DNA of 64,000 nt from Poseidonocella pacifica. GTDB taxonomy: Bacteria > Pseudomonadota > Alphaproteobacteria > Rhodobacterales > Rhodobacteraceae. Below, one piece after another: positions 1 to 7,827 of the stretch. Under the pieces are notes generated by a model. That model was not told the origin of the DNA. It ran no database searches and saw nothing but the letters and a program-made list of their open reading frames with translations. Position 1 is the stretch's first letter. The number at the start of each line of letters is the position of its first letter. A program made the position numbers and the translations under genes. Where the stretch lies: the NCBI RefSeq assembly GCF_900111875.1, contig NZ_FOJU01000005.1, forward strand, positions 1 to 64,000, given 5' to 3'.

Positions 1-18
1 ATCCGCAGGGCCAATTGG

Positions 19-73
<55 letters not shown>

Positions 74-95
<22 letters not shown>

Positions 96-1777
96 ACTTC
101 AGCGAAAATTGCATCACCACGAACGGCGTCGAGTTCCCTCGGCGCCGATTTGCGTAGCATCTCCAACAAGTTGCCCTCGATTGTCAGCGAGTGGCCTTGC
201 GCCTTGTCATCCCAGTTGACGACGATCCGATCCATTAGTTCATGCAGCTCGTCCGCGGCTCTGCTGACGATGCTCGCCTCGGTCAGTCTGGTGGCAAGAT
301 TGTCCACGAAGTCCCGGTAGAGCTCCGGCAGGTCCTCGGGCAACTCGATATCGGGCGGGACGATCTCGTCGCGGGTGGCCGCGAGGCGCGCGAGGGTTGC
401 ATCGATCTTTCTCGACTCGGCGACGATCGAGTCCGACGCCAGACCCTGCTTCGCGAGGGCGATCAGATTGCGTTGCTCCATCTCCAGCTGCCGCACCCGC
501 GCATCGTGAAGGCGCAGCGTGTCCTCCGCGGCGCCTTGGGCCGCCTGCAACTGGTGGTGAACGCGATCCCGGAACCGTGCGTAGGCCTCCGGCTTCAGCA
601 GGTCGTCCCGCAAGCCCGACAGCACCAGAGGTAGGGCCACGCTCTCCCGCAGGCCCCGGAACCCGATGCAAACGCTGGGGCCCTTCTCCTTGGCGTCGGC
701 GCAGTAGTAGGTTTTGTATTTGCCAGCCCCGGCGACGGTCATCCGTCCGCCACAGAGCCCGCAGTGCAGGAGCCCAGACAGCAGATACTTGCGACGGCGC
801 AGGGCCTGGCCCGACGAAAGCTTGTTCCGGTCAGTTGCGGCCATCTTCAATCCCCGCTTCGTCTGCGCCGCCTGGCGCGCCTTCACGGCGTCCCAGAGCT
901 CCTGACTGACGATCCTCAGCTCCGGCACCTCGACGATATGCCAGTCGCTCTCCGGGTTCAGCCTCGAGCGCTTTTTCTCAGTCTGGTGGTGCTTCGTGTA
1001 GGACAGGCGGTTCCAGATACGGCGCCCGACATAGAGCTCGTTGTTGAGAATACCGGTGCCGCGCTCGCGGTTGCCGTTGATCGTGTTTTGCTTCCAATGG
1101 CCCGACGACTTGCGCTTCGACCCCACGGACGGGGAGGGGAGGCCCTCCTCGTTGAGGCGGCTGGCGATCTTGATGGGCGAGACACCGGCAGCGTAGTCGT
1201 GGAAGATGCTCCGCACGACCGCGGCTTCGATCTCGTCGATGGCCAGGGTGCCCTTCACCGGAGCACCGCGCTCGTCAGTGCCGGGGCGATATCCATAGAT
1301 GCGGCCGCCGCCGCTCAGGCCCCTCAGCACCTTGCCCTCGATGCCGCGGCGCACCTTGTCCGAGAGCTCCTCGAGGAATATGGCGCTCATCATTGACGAG
1401 AGTCCCAGTGTGAGCGCATCCACCTTGCCGCGCCCGATTGTGTGGATCTCGACACGCGCGGTTTTCGCGGCCTTGTAGAAGCCCGCCAAGTGCTCCTGGT
1501 CGCGAGAAATCCGGTCGAGGGACTCTGCGAGGACGATGTCGAACCCCCCTCGGTGGAGCGCGTCCGACAGGCGCATGAAGTCGGGCCGGGTCCGGCCCGC
1601 CGTGCCGCTGACCGCGCTGTCCGAGAAGCGCTCGACGATCGTCCAGCCCTGCTGCCGGGCGTAGCGCTCTGCCTGGCGGAACTGATCCTCGACCGACATC
1701 GGGTTCTGCATGTCCGTCGAGTAGCGTGCGTAAAGTGCGACGCGGCGGGGCGCTTCGGTCGTCGTATACTGGCTCAT
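74..1777 (-). CDS. Large serine recombinase (integrase)
   Basis: Site-specific DNA recombinase of the large serine family, 567 residues. The N-terminal resolvase domain (about 12-160) has Y16, R18 and nucleophile S20 in YARYST, plus the second active-site block LDRISRD (88-94). A recombinase domain follows (about 160-300), then a zinc ribbon with C339, C342, C359 and C370, and a coiled-coil stretch near 400-470. The ATG at 1777 is preceded by AGGGGG and overlaps the stop of the upstream small recombinase (ATGA), so the two are probably translationally coupled. A longer in-frame extension upstream exists but looks like shadow sequence of the neighbour. The last codons and the stop lie inside the tRNA-fMet gene on the opposite strand. 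It likely drove integration of the adjoining accessory DNA. Confidence 0.9.
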
Positions 1778-2202
1778 ACCGTCGTCCCCCTGTCGGATCG
1801 GCGTTGACGCTTGGCGATGTTCTTCTCGCTGGGTCGCGGCATCAGGTCCTCCACCGAGCCAGTCCGGCAGGCATAGGAAATGTCGGCCCCCAACGCCGCG
1901 CACGATGCCTTGAAGCCCGCGAGCATCTGCGCATCCCGAAACAGGCGGGACGGCTCTGTCGCAATGACGATGGTGGCCTGTCGCTCGCGCAGGCGCCAGA
2001 GCAGCCCGCGAAGGCCCGGACGATCCTCTCCCACGCCAGTGACCCCGTTATCGTTGAAGATGCCTTCGATGCTATAGCCTTTGGCGACGGCGTAGGCAGT
2101 GCATTTGGCGCGCTGGTCGGCAATCGCGGCGTCATTGCGGATAGCCGAGCGCGCGTAGATCACAGCCTTGGGCGGGGAAGTCGGGGTGGTTTGTGTAGTC
2201 AT
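1774..2202 (-). CDS. Small resolvase-domain protein, probably inactive as a recombinase
   Basis: A 142-residue protein made of only the N-terminal serine-recombinase fold. The family motif YARxS is present as YARSA (16-20), so the position aligned with the catalytic serine is alanine and the serine sits one residue early. The second block, normally DRxxR, reads SRLFR (85-89), so the aspartate is also replaced. Other fold landmarks remain: the IADQ block, GYSIEGIF and DRPGLRGLL. No zinc ribbon or C-terminal recombinase domain is present. The ATG has AGAGG upstream, and the stop overlaps the start of the large recombinase by four bases. Possible roles are partner, regulator or directionality factor for the large enzyme. 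Family membership is clear; loss of catalysis is inferred from the motif. Confidence 0.8.
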   Translation of the reverse strand: MTTQTTPTSPPKAVIYARSAIRNDAAIADQRAKCTAYAVAKGYSIEGIFNDNGVTGVGEDRPGLRGLLWRLRERQATIVIATEPSRLFRDAQMLAGFKASCAALGADISYACRTGSVEDLMPRPSEKNIAKRQRRSDRGTTV

Positions 2203-2212
2203 GGAAACCTCT

Positions 2213-2398
2213 TTACGGGGCAGGGGCCGTTGCGGGCAGGGGATGCTTCAAAAGCTTGAGAAATCGTTCTGTCCAGCGCGGCGATCTTCTGTAGGTTCGG
2301 GGTATCGCGTCAGGTGTCGCGTCCTGCTGTTCCCGCTGCTGCGAGAGTTTGCGGACCGCGGCTTCTGCGAGAAGGTCGATCAGTCTGTCGAGGGGCAT
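2213..2398 (-). CDS. Small hypothetical protein in the recombinase operon
   Basis: A 61-residue protein with an amphipathic leucine/alanine-rich N-terminus (LDRLIDLLAEAAVRKL) and a basic, aromatic C-terminal half. The ATG at 2398 was chosen because AGGAAAGGA lies just upstream; a longer version from 2440 is possible. It ends ten bases before the small resolvase-like gene in the same direction, so it probably belongs to the recombinase operon. I do not recognise a characterised family. The predicted helix could serve in protein contact or DNA binding, but no function is assigned. Confidence 0.6.
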   Translation of the reverse strand: MPLDRLIDLLAEAAVRKLSQQREQQDATPDAIPRTYRRSPRWTERFLKLLKHPLPATAPAP

Positions 2399-2518
2399 CG
2401 GCGGCGTCCTTTCCTGTTCGGGCACGCACACAACCGACACGGTGGACGCCCAATCCGGGCCGTCGCACGGAACATGGCCAACAGCGTCCGCGGGGTGTTT
2501 CCCGCGGGCGCGTCCATC

Positions 2519-2632
2519 TCACTTGAACAGCAGGGCAGCGTGCACAAGCAGCAGCACGATCATTGCCGCGCGCACGAACAGGGTAGGGTGCCTGCGCACG
2601 CATAGGCGCAGGCGACAAAGCGATCGTCTCAT
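2519..2632 (-). CDS. Small membrane peptide (hypothetical)
   Basis: A 37-residue reading frame with a very basic start (MRRSLCRLRLCVRRH) followed by one hydrophobic segment (about 19-36) ending in LLLVHAALLFK. GAGGAG stands six bases before the ATG. Positively charged residues followed by a single transmembrane helix suggest a small inner-membrane peptide. It lies in the accessory region and runs in the same direction as the recombinase genes. No family is recognised. The main support is the ribosome binding site and composition, so a chance frame cannot be excluded. Confidence 0.4.
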   Translation of the reverse strand: MRRSLCRLRLCVRRHPTLFVRAAMIVLLLVHAALLFK

Positions 2633-2760
2633 TGAGGCTCCTCGATATGGTGGGATGGCGCGCCGGCAGCTTCGTAGCAGCGAAGGAGTGGTGATCATCG
2701 CCGGCGCGCCGAACGCCGGGCGATCCAGTCCCGGCGCCGGGGCCTCTCGGCCCCTCAAGG

Positions 2761-2784
2761 GATGGCGCCCGGGCGGGCGCCATC
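2761..2784. terminator. GC-rich hairpin after the 149-residue gene
   Basis: An inverted repeat with ten-base arms GATGGCGCCC and GGGCGCCATC around GGGC lies directly downstream of the minus-strand gene ending at 2788. No T-run follows, so it would act as a Rho-assisted or mRNA-stabilising structure, not as a classical intrinsic terminator. Confidence 0.45.
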
Positions 2785-2787
2785 GTA

Positions 2788-3237
2788 TCAGTCCGGGTTG
2801 ATCATGTGGATGCTCATCTTGATCGCCTCGGCGAAGTCGATTGCCCTCCGGACAGCGTGATACAGCTCCACCAGCGGCGGCAGGGCTTCCTGAAGCGCCT
2901 CCGCAGCCTGCGAGAGCCGCCGGTGCCGGTCGAAGGCCTCGGTGCAGCCGATCAGCCGCTCTGGCGGGATCTGGATCTTCTCCTCGGTCGTCCCGGCGGC
3001 GATCTCGCCACGGATCTCGACGATGGCGATATCGAGGTAGTCGGCGAGGGCCTCGTCGATGTCGGTCTCGTCGTCGAGGTGCTCAATGGTCTCACGGACC
3101 ATTGCCCGCGCGCCGGCGCCGAGATGCGGCATCACCCGTTCTGTGAGATGCCGGGGCATGCCAGCCCGTCGCTCGATGACGACGCGAACGAGATCGACCT
3201 GATGCTCGACGAGAGTCTTCGGCGGGAGCGCAGTCAT
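2788..3237 (-). CDS. Hypothetical accessory protein, 149 residues
   Basis: A soluble, acidic, mostly helical protein without signal peptide or membrane segment. It starts MTALPPKTLVEHQVDLVR and ends in a helix-rich tail near AIDFAEAIKMSIHMINPD. The ATG at 3237 overlaps the TGA of the upstream frame (ATGA), and AGGCGG precedes it. An in-frame extension reaching 3651 is arginine/proline-rich shadow sequence and was rejected. I do not recognise a family. Its coupling to two damaged upstream genes shows it belonged to a longer accessory operon now mostly decayed. Confidence 0.65.
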   Translation of the reverse strand: MTALPPKTLVEHQVDLVRVVIERRAGMPRHLTERVMPHLGAGARAMVRETIEHLDDETDIDEALADYLDIAIVEIRGEIAAGTTEEKIQIPPERLIGCTEAFDRHRRLSQAAEALQEALPPLVELYHAVRRAIDFAEAIKMSIHMINPD

Positions 3238-3648
3238 TGCTGCACCGCCTTTCCTGCGACGGCGAGGCAACGCGGCGCACGCCGTTCGACTGTAAAGCTG
3301 CGCCCCCGGCCCACAGCTGCGCGGGAACGGCGCTCGGCCCGGCGTTCTGTCGCGATGTCGCGCTCCGCGTGGATGCGGCCGCGCACCGCGTTCATCGCCG
3401 CGAGGGCGGACCCGCCGAGGCGACCGAGCACCGCCGAGCCGGTGGCCCGGCACATGGAGAAGCCGCTGTGCTTCAGCGGCACGAGTAGCCGCCGGGCGCC
3501 GACGAAGCGCGTCGGCTCGTTCAGTCCCGCCGAGAGGTAGTCTGCCCGGCGGCGGACATGAACCTCGTAGCCAACATTGGAACGCCGGCGGGAGGTGGTG
3601 CCATAGGCGCTCCGGCCGGACTGACGCTCTGGGGGAGCAGTGATCCAT
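3234..3648 (-). pseudogene. Accessory gene with a one-base disruption at its start
   Basis: From 3644 down to the stop at 3234 the minus strand carries a protein-like open frame of about 135 residues (for example VGYEVHVRRRADYLSAGLN, then VPLKHSGFSMCRATGSAVLG). Its only standard in-frame start is a GTG at 3482 with a weak ribosome site. An ATG at 3648-3646, overlapping the preceding stop as TGATG, is one base out of frame: removing a single G would give an intact start reading M-I-T-A-P-P-E-R. The stop overlaps the next gene as ATGA. The pattern suggests a recently frameshifted member of a coupled operon, or a sequencing error. Function unknown. Confidence 0.5.
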
Positions 3649-3945
3649 CACTGCCCCGGCATGATCAGTCGGGGCCCTGTGGTTCCTGCTTGGGCGCCAG
3701 CGAGCCTCGCGTCGCGTGAGGCGAGCTCAGCTTCAAGGTCATCGACCAGGCGGTCGAGATTCCGACGCTCGACGCTCTCTCGCGCCAGCGCTTTTTCCAA
3801 CACCTCGATGCGATGCAGGAGCGGCGCTTCCGCCTCGGCTCGTGCGCAAGCGATGACGGTCGCGAGGGTGCGGTTGTGGTCGTCGATCGCTGAAGTCAGT
3901 TCGGGCGACTGCGCCTCTCCATCGAGGGTGATACCGGCACGTGCC
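3648..3945 (-). pseudogene. Truncated coiled-coil gene, 5' end lost to an IS
   Basis: The minus strand is open from about 3945 to a TGA at 3650-3648 and reads as a charged coiled coil: DHNRTLATVIACARAEAEAP, then LLHRIEVLEKALARESVER and LDRLVDDLEAELASRDARL. No start codon or N-terminal domain remains, because transposase sequence of an IS5-type element begins at about 3950 on the other strand. The stop overlaps the ATG of the next decayed gene (TGATG), so the genes were once coupled. Heptad-like spacing supports a real protein remnant. Family unknown. Confidence 0.5.
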
Positions 3946-3949
3946 GGAA

Positions 3950-4441
3950 GCTGGCTGTCCCTGAAGGCGCACCGTACGGCCTCCAGCCTGCGGTCGAAAA
4001 AAGGGGGCCAGCGACAAGAAAGGTCGGTTGATTGGGCGAACTAAGGGCGGCATGAACACGAAACTGCATGCCGTTGCCGACAGTATCGGACACCCGATCC
4101 GGATCTTCATAACGGCCGGTCAGGTCAGTGATCACACCGATGCCAGAGCTATGGTGAACAGCCAGCCACCGGCCGATTGGCTGCTGGGAGGTCGCGGATA
4201 CGACGCGGGCTGGTTCCGTGAAGCCCTTGTAGACAAGGGGATAAAGCCCTGCATCCCTGGACGAAAGCCACGCGACAAACCCATCCGATACGACAAGCGC
4301 CGCTACAAACGACGTAACCGGATCGAGATCACGATCGGACGCCTGAAGAACTGGCGTCGCGTCGCCACCCGCTATGACAAAAGCCCATCGGTTTTCCTCT
4401 CCGCCATCGCGCTCGCTGCAACCGTCTTGATCTGGCTATAG
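3950..4441 (+). mobile_element. IS5-family transposase remnant, 5' truncated and frameshifted
   Basis: The 3' two-thirds of an IS5-family DDE transposase. It begins LKAHRTASSLRSKKGG in one frame and switches by one base near 4020 to LIGRTKGGMNTKLHAVADS, then runs to a TAG at 4441. Conserved landmarks are the second-Asp region WLLGGRGYDAGWFREAL, the basic block DKRRYKRRNRIEI and GRLKNWRRVATRYDK. The N-terminal part and the left inverted repeat are missing, and the frameshift would prevent a single product. It interrupts the accessory region between the coiled-coil remnant and the ImmA remnant. A second dead copy of a related element lies at about 26810-27415. Confidence 0.85.
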
Positions 4442-4459
4442 AACAATGAGTCTGGAGCC

Positions 4460-4868
4460 TACCATCGCCGCGCCTCGATCAGTAAACTCGTTCCACTTCC
4501 TCACAGCAGCGAGGAGCGATACGCCATGCCGGTCGGTAATGTGGTCCAGTAAGCTGCGGGTCATTTCCAGCCCGCCGACCTGAATGCGATAATCATCGAG
4601 AGGCATCAGAAGATAGGACGCGAATGTATCCGCCTCCTCTTCGCGCTGCTTTTCAGCTGCTTTCCAAGCATTCGACTGGAGCAGCAGGCATTGGAAGTCG
4701 CTGCTTCAGCTCAGCTGTCCGTTGGGGTAGTCGACCTGACCCAGCTTAGGGCGGTGCAACATGTAGTGGCCAAGTTCGTGGGCAACTGTGAAACGTTCGC
4801 GCCTCCAAAAGCAGGCGCAAATCAACGTACCGCTCTCGGTAAGGAGAGATTCAATTGACGGCAGTCAC
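4460..4868 (-). pseudogene. ImmA/IrrE-type metallopeptidase, broken
   Basis: The minus strand encodes recognisable parts of an ImmA/IrrE zinc peptidase: TESGTLICACFWRRERFTVA, then the HELGH active site followed by YMLHRPKLGQVDYPNGQLS. It continues after an in-frame TGA at about 4704 with a helix containing EEEADTFASYLLMPLDDYR, where the family's third zinc ligand and substrate groove lie. The 5' end is cut off near the downstream end of the HxlR gene and the 3' end runs into the IS remnant. Proteins of this family cleave phage or ICE repressors, so this is probably a relic of the integrative element's induction switch. Confidence 0.75.
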
Positions 4869-5581
4869 AAAGCTCCAAGGCTTGGGCTTTCGCCGTGCAC
4901 GACATCGCGGGGCGAATTGGCGAATACGCCCGGTCTTAGCCAAGACGTTACGGTGCGGGTCAGGCTTGGATCTCCATCCATTATCAGATCGCCGTTCTTG
5001 ATGGCATCGCGGTAGGTCCGGTCGCCCATCCAGATGTCCGACAGGGTCTGGACCGTGCAATTGAAATAGACGTTGATGTCCTTGCCCGGATCCTTGATGC
5101 AAACCTCTGACTTTTCCGGGCTGACGACCAACCACCAGTCACGTTGTTCCTCCAGATCCGAGAAGCGGAACTTGATGATCGTTTCCTGCCCCTTGATCTT
5201 TTTGCGGTCGATGCTGCGCTCAAGGTAGAGCATTAGGAATTCGACGTCAAAATCCTGGTCCAGGATCGTGTTCTTGGCCCAGATGATCCCCCATTCGCCA
5301 AGTGCGAACAGAACCGGCAACAGGGATTCACACGCCTCGGTCGGAAAATATTCGTAGCCTTTCTGACCGGGGATGCGCCGACGGATCACCATGTTCTGCT
5401 CTTCGAGTTGCTTCAGTCGCTTGGTCAGAAGGGCCGGTGAGATATCTCCCAGCCCGCGTTGTAGCGTGCTGAACCGTCTCCCGCCCATCAGGACTTCGCG
5501 CAAGATCAGAATGGTCCAGCGTTCGCCAAGGATCTCGGCGGCTTTCGCGATTGGGCAGAACTGATTGTAGTTCATAAGCAC
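4865..5581 (-). CDS. HxlR-family transcriptional regulator with C-terminal SCP2-like domain
   Basis: A winged-helix regulator of 238 residues. The HxlR domain covers about 5-100, with NQFCPIAKAAEILGERWTIL, the recognition region GGRRFSTLQRGLGDISPALL and TKRLKQLEEQNMVIRR. The C-terminal half (about 125-225) resembles a small ligand-binding sterol-carrier-like fold, as in longer HxlR proteins. C9 sits where redox-sensing HxlR members carry a cysteine, so oxidant or aldehyde sensing is possible but not shown. It is divergent from the DUF1127/methyltransferase genes, and the gap between them carries two matching repeats that could be its operator. Confidence 0.85.
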   Translation of the reverse strand: MLMNYNQFCPIAKAAEILGERWTILILREVLMGGRRFSTLQRGLGDISPALLTKRLKQLEEQNMVIRRRIPGQKGYEYFPTEACESLLPVLFALGEWGIIWAKNTILDQDFDVEFLMLYLERSIDRKKIKGQETIIKFRFSDLEEQRDWWLVVSPEKSEVCIKDPGKDINVYFNCTVQTLSDIWMGDRTYRDAIKNGDLIMDGDPSLTRTVTSWLRPGVFANSPRDVVHGESPSLGAL

Positions 5582-5619
5582 TCCTCCTCGTCACCTTGGC
5601 AGTGGCGAACTTCACATAT

Positions 5620-5652
5620 TGTAGCAGATTCCTTCGTTTTTTGTAGCGGGTT
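5620..5652. promoter_or_regulatory. Candidate HxlR operator (direct repeat)
   Basis: TTGTAGCAGATT at 5620-5631 and TTGTAGCGGGTT at 5641-5652 match at ten of twelve bases and are 21 bases apart, about two helical turns, placing both copies on the same DNA face. They lie in the divergent gap between the HxlR regulator and the DUF1127 gene, where autoregulatory sites of this family usually occur. Confidence 0.45.
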
Positions 5653-5751
5653 GCTTCTGGCGGTGAAGTATTTCGCCCGCCCTGGCTCATCTATTCCTTT
5701 GGTCATCGGCGAACGGACACCCCGTCGCCAGGAAAAACCGAAGAGAAAACA

Positions 5752-5958
5752 ATGTTTAGCAAAGCAATATCAGGGTTCCGACAGGACGGTTCGGTCAAGC
5801 GGACCAATCCCCGGGGCCTTCTCGAACTCCGCCGTCAGAGGCTGGCCCTCTCCCATCTCACTCCGCGCCAGCTGTCCGATATCGGCATCAGCCCGGCGGA
5901 GGCAGGATACAAAACCGCCGGATCTTTCTGGGATGCACCCGCCAACTGGCGCGGCTGA
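5752..5958 (+). CDS. DUF1127 domain protein
   Basis: A 68-residue arginine-rich protein. The DUF1127 signature covers about 27-50: LRRQRLALSHLTPRQLSDIG followed by ISPAEA, with a typical tryptophan near the end (SFWDAP). GAGAAAACA precedes the ATG. Small DUF1127 proteins of alphaproteobacteria influence RNA turnover and phosphate/carbon metabolism in the cases studied; the role here is not known. It is the first gene to the right of the HxlR regulator and 52 bases before a methyltransferase, so all these may respond to the same signal. Confidence 0.85.
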   Translation: MFSKAISGFRQDGSVKRTNPRGLLELRRQRLALSHLTPRQLSDIGISPAEAGYKTAGSFWDAPANWRG

Positions 5959-6010
5959 AACCACACCGAATTCGCCGATTCCCAAGGCGACCTTTACCGG
6001 AGAAACGAAA

Positions 6011-6907
6011 ATGACTTTTCAAAACGAATTCACCACACAGGATCCCGAAATCCTGCCGGCCTCGCCGCTCGTCGAATTCTGGAACGACACGCTGGCCCCC
6101 AAATTCGTCAAGTATCGCCACGTGCTCGAAGGCGGGTTGTCGCGCCACAGCGAGACAGTGATGCCGATGCTGGAGATCGCGCGCGGCGACCACGTTCTGG
6201 ATGTCGGATGCGGCTTTGGCGACACCGCCATCGCGATGGCCAATCGCGTCGGGCCAGAAGGGAGAGTGGTAGGCGTCGACTGTTGCGATGCCTTCCTCGA
6301 TATCGCCCGCAACCGGCCGGAACGCGGGTTCGCGCCTAATGTCCGGTTCCAGACCGGCGATGCCGAACGAAACTTGGGCGACGCCCAGTACGACTTCGTC
6401 TTTTCGCGCTTTGGCACGATGTTCTTTTCAAACCCGGTGGCCGGATTGCGCAGCATGCGTTGCTCTCTCAAGCCCGGCGGTCGGATGGCGCATATCGTCT
6501 GGCGCCGGCGCGAGGACAATCCCTGGCTGATCGCGGCCCGAGACGTCGTGCGCCGGTATCTGCCCGCGCCAGGTGCCGATGCGCGGACCTGCGGTCCCGG
6601 CCCGTTCTCCATGGCGGACGAAGAGACGACATGCGCTCAAATGAAGGCCGCCGGGTTCACCGACATCGCGTTCCAGCGGATCGACGCCAAGGTGCAGGTC
6701 GGCCGCGATATCGAGGACGCCGTGAATTTCCAGCTTGCGGTCGGTCCGGCAGGGGAAACCTACCGCGAGGCCGGTGCACAGGGTGTCGCCCGCCGCGCCG
6801 AGATCGTGATCGCTCTGTCGGAGCTGTTCGAAGACGTCGAGGCGCGTGAAGGCGGCCTTTGGATGGACAGCTCGTCCTGGCTGATCACCGCTCGGGCGCC
6901 GAGTTGA
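6011..6907 (+). CDS. Class I SAM-dependent methyltransferase
   Basis: A 298-residue Rossmann-fold methyltransferase. Motif I is VLDVGCGFGD (62-71), the acidic ribose-binding residue is in GRVVGVDCCDAFL, motif II is near NVRFQTGDAERN and motif III near LKPGGRMAHIVWR. It resembles the ubiquinone/menaquinone (UbiE-like) and small-molecule methyltransferase group; the substrate cannot be read from the sequence. The ATG at 6011 has GGAGAAA upstream, and no credible domain lies in the longer open frame before it. Neighbouring OsmC-like and flavin monooxygenase genes suggest a detoxification or secondary-product role. Confidence 0.85.
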   Translation: MTFQNEFTTQDPEILPASPLVEFWNDTLAPKFVKYRHVLEGGLSRHSETVMPMLEIARGDHVLDVGCGFGDTAIAMANRVGPEGRVVGVDCCDAFLDIARNRPERGFAPNVRFQTGDAERNLGDAQYDFVFSRFGTMFFSNPVAGLRSMRCSLKPGGRMAHIVWRRREDNPWLIAARDVVRRYLPAPGADARTCGPGPFSMADEETTCAQMKAAGFTDIAFQRIDAKVQVGRDIEDAVNFQLAVGPAGETYREAGAQGVARRAEIVIALSELFEDVEAREGGLWMDSSSWLITARAPS

Positions 6908-7151
6908 CCGCACGGCGAACGAGGCCCCAAGGCTCGCCACGCCATTCACCCCATTCCGCCGTCCGCGGCGCGAACCCGCCTGCACGCCAGACCTGCCAGG
7001 CGGTGGGATGCACCATCCGGCCAACACGCGCCGGCACCTGCACCCGACCCACCTGCTGTTGCCCGCCCGGGCCAGCACCAAAACCCGGGATCGCTTACCC
7101 GCGATTCCACAACCTCGAACTCAACCAACCAATCAACCCAAAGGAAATGAA

Positions 7152-7715
7152 ATGACCTACGTATCCACAACCCCCGCCAACAATGGCGTCAACACCGAAG
7201 CCCTCATCGGCGCGCGCGGCGCGTTTGCCGAAACCCCTGTCGCAGCGCAATTCACCTTCAAGAGCACCTGCGACTGGATCGAGGGCACCTATAACCGCAA
7301 CTCGATCAGCGGCTATTTCGGTCTCGGCCAAGAGCATGAGCGCAAGCGAACGTTCTCGATCGAATCCGATCACCCGGAAGTCTTTGCCGCGGCAGACCGC
7401 GCTCCGACCCCGACCGAGATCGTGCTGGCGGCGCTCGCCAGTTGCCTGACCGGCGGCGTGGCGGCTGTTGCCCAGCATCGCGGCATCCAGCTGCATTCGG
7501 TTCGCGCCACCGTCGAAGGCGACATTGATGTTCAGGGCATCCTCGGCATGGATCCCGAAATCCGCAATGGCTTCTCGGCGATCCGCGTATCTTTCGAGAT
7601 CGACGCCGATGCAAGCGACGAAGACATCCGCGCGCTGGTTGCCCAGTCGCAGAAGCGCTCCGCCGTGTTTGACATCGTGACCAACCCGACCAACGTCGCC
7701 GTCACCGTCGCGTAA
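7152..7715 (+). CDS. OsmC-family protein (first copy)
   Basis: A 187-residue OsmC-like protein. The family core TPTEIVLAALASCLTGGVA (about 86-104) contains the conserved catalytic-type cysteine C98. A second cysteine, C40, lies in FKSTCDW where OsmC/Ohr proteins carry their partner cysteine, though the spacing is not typical. OsmC proteins reduce organic hydroperoxides with thiol cofactors. AAAGGAAATGAA precedes the ATG. The gene is 112 bases before a flavin monooxygenase, and a second OsmC-like gene follows, an unusual pairing. Function as a peroxidase is inferred from family. Confidence 0.85.
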   Translation: MTYVSTTPANNGVNTEALIGARGAFAETPVAAQFTFKSTCDWIEGTYNRNSISGYFGLGQEHERKRTFSIESDHPEVFAAADRAPTPTEIVLAALASCLTGGVAAVAQHRGIQLHSVRATVEGDIDVQGILGMDPEIRNGFSAIRVSFEIDADASDEDIRALVAQSQKRSAVFDIVTNPTNVAVTVA

Positions 7716-7827
7716 CACCTCCCAGTCACTCGGCCGAGCCAACGGTTCGGCCGAGTGAACACCGACAAGTACCCGTAATCGCAACGATTTGCAAAAAACG
7801 CTGGGTGTTCAGACGAGGAACCATCCC

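Noticed and set aside
2788-3651. Extending the 149-residue gene upstream to a start at 3651
   Set aside because: The added part is arginine/proline-rich and overlaps a different protein-like frame that ends in an ATGA joint with the 149-residue gene.
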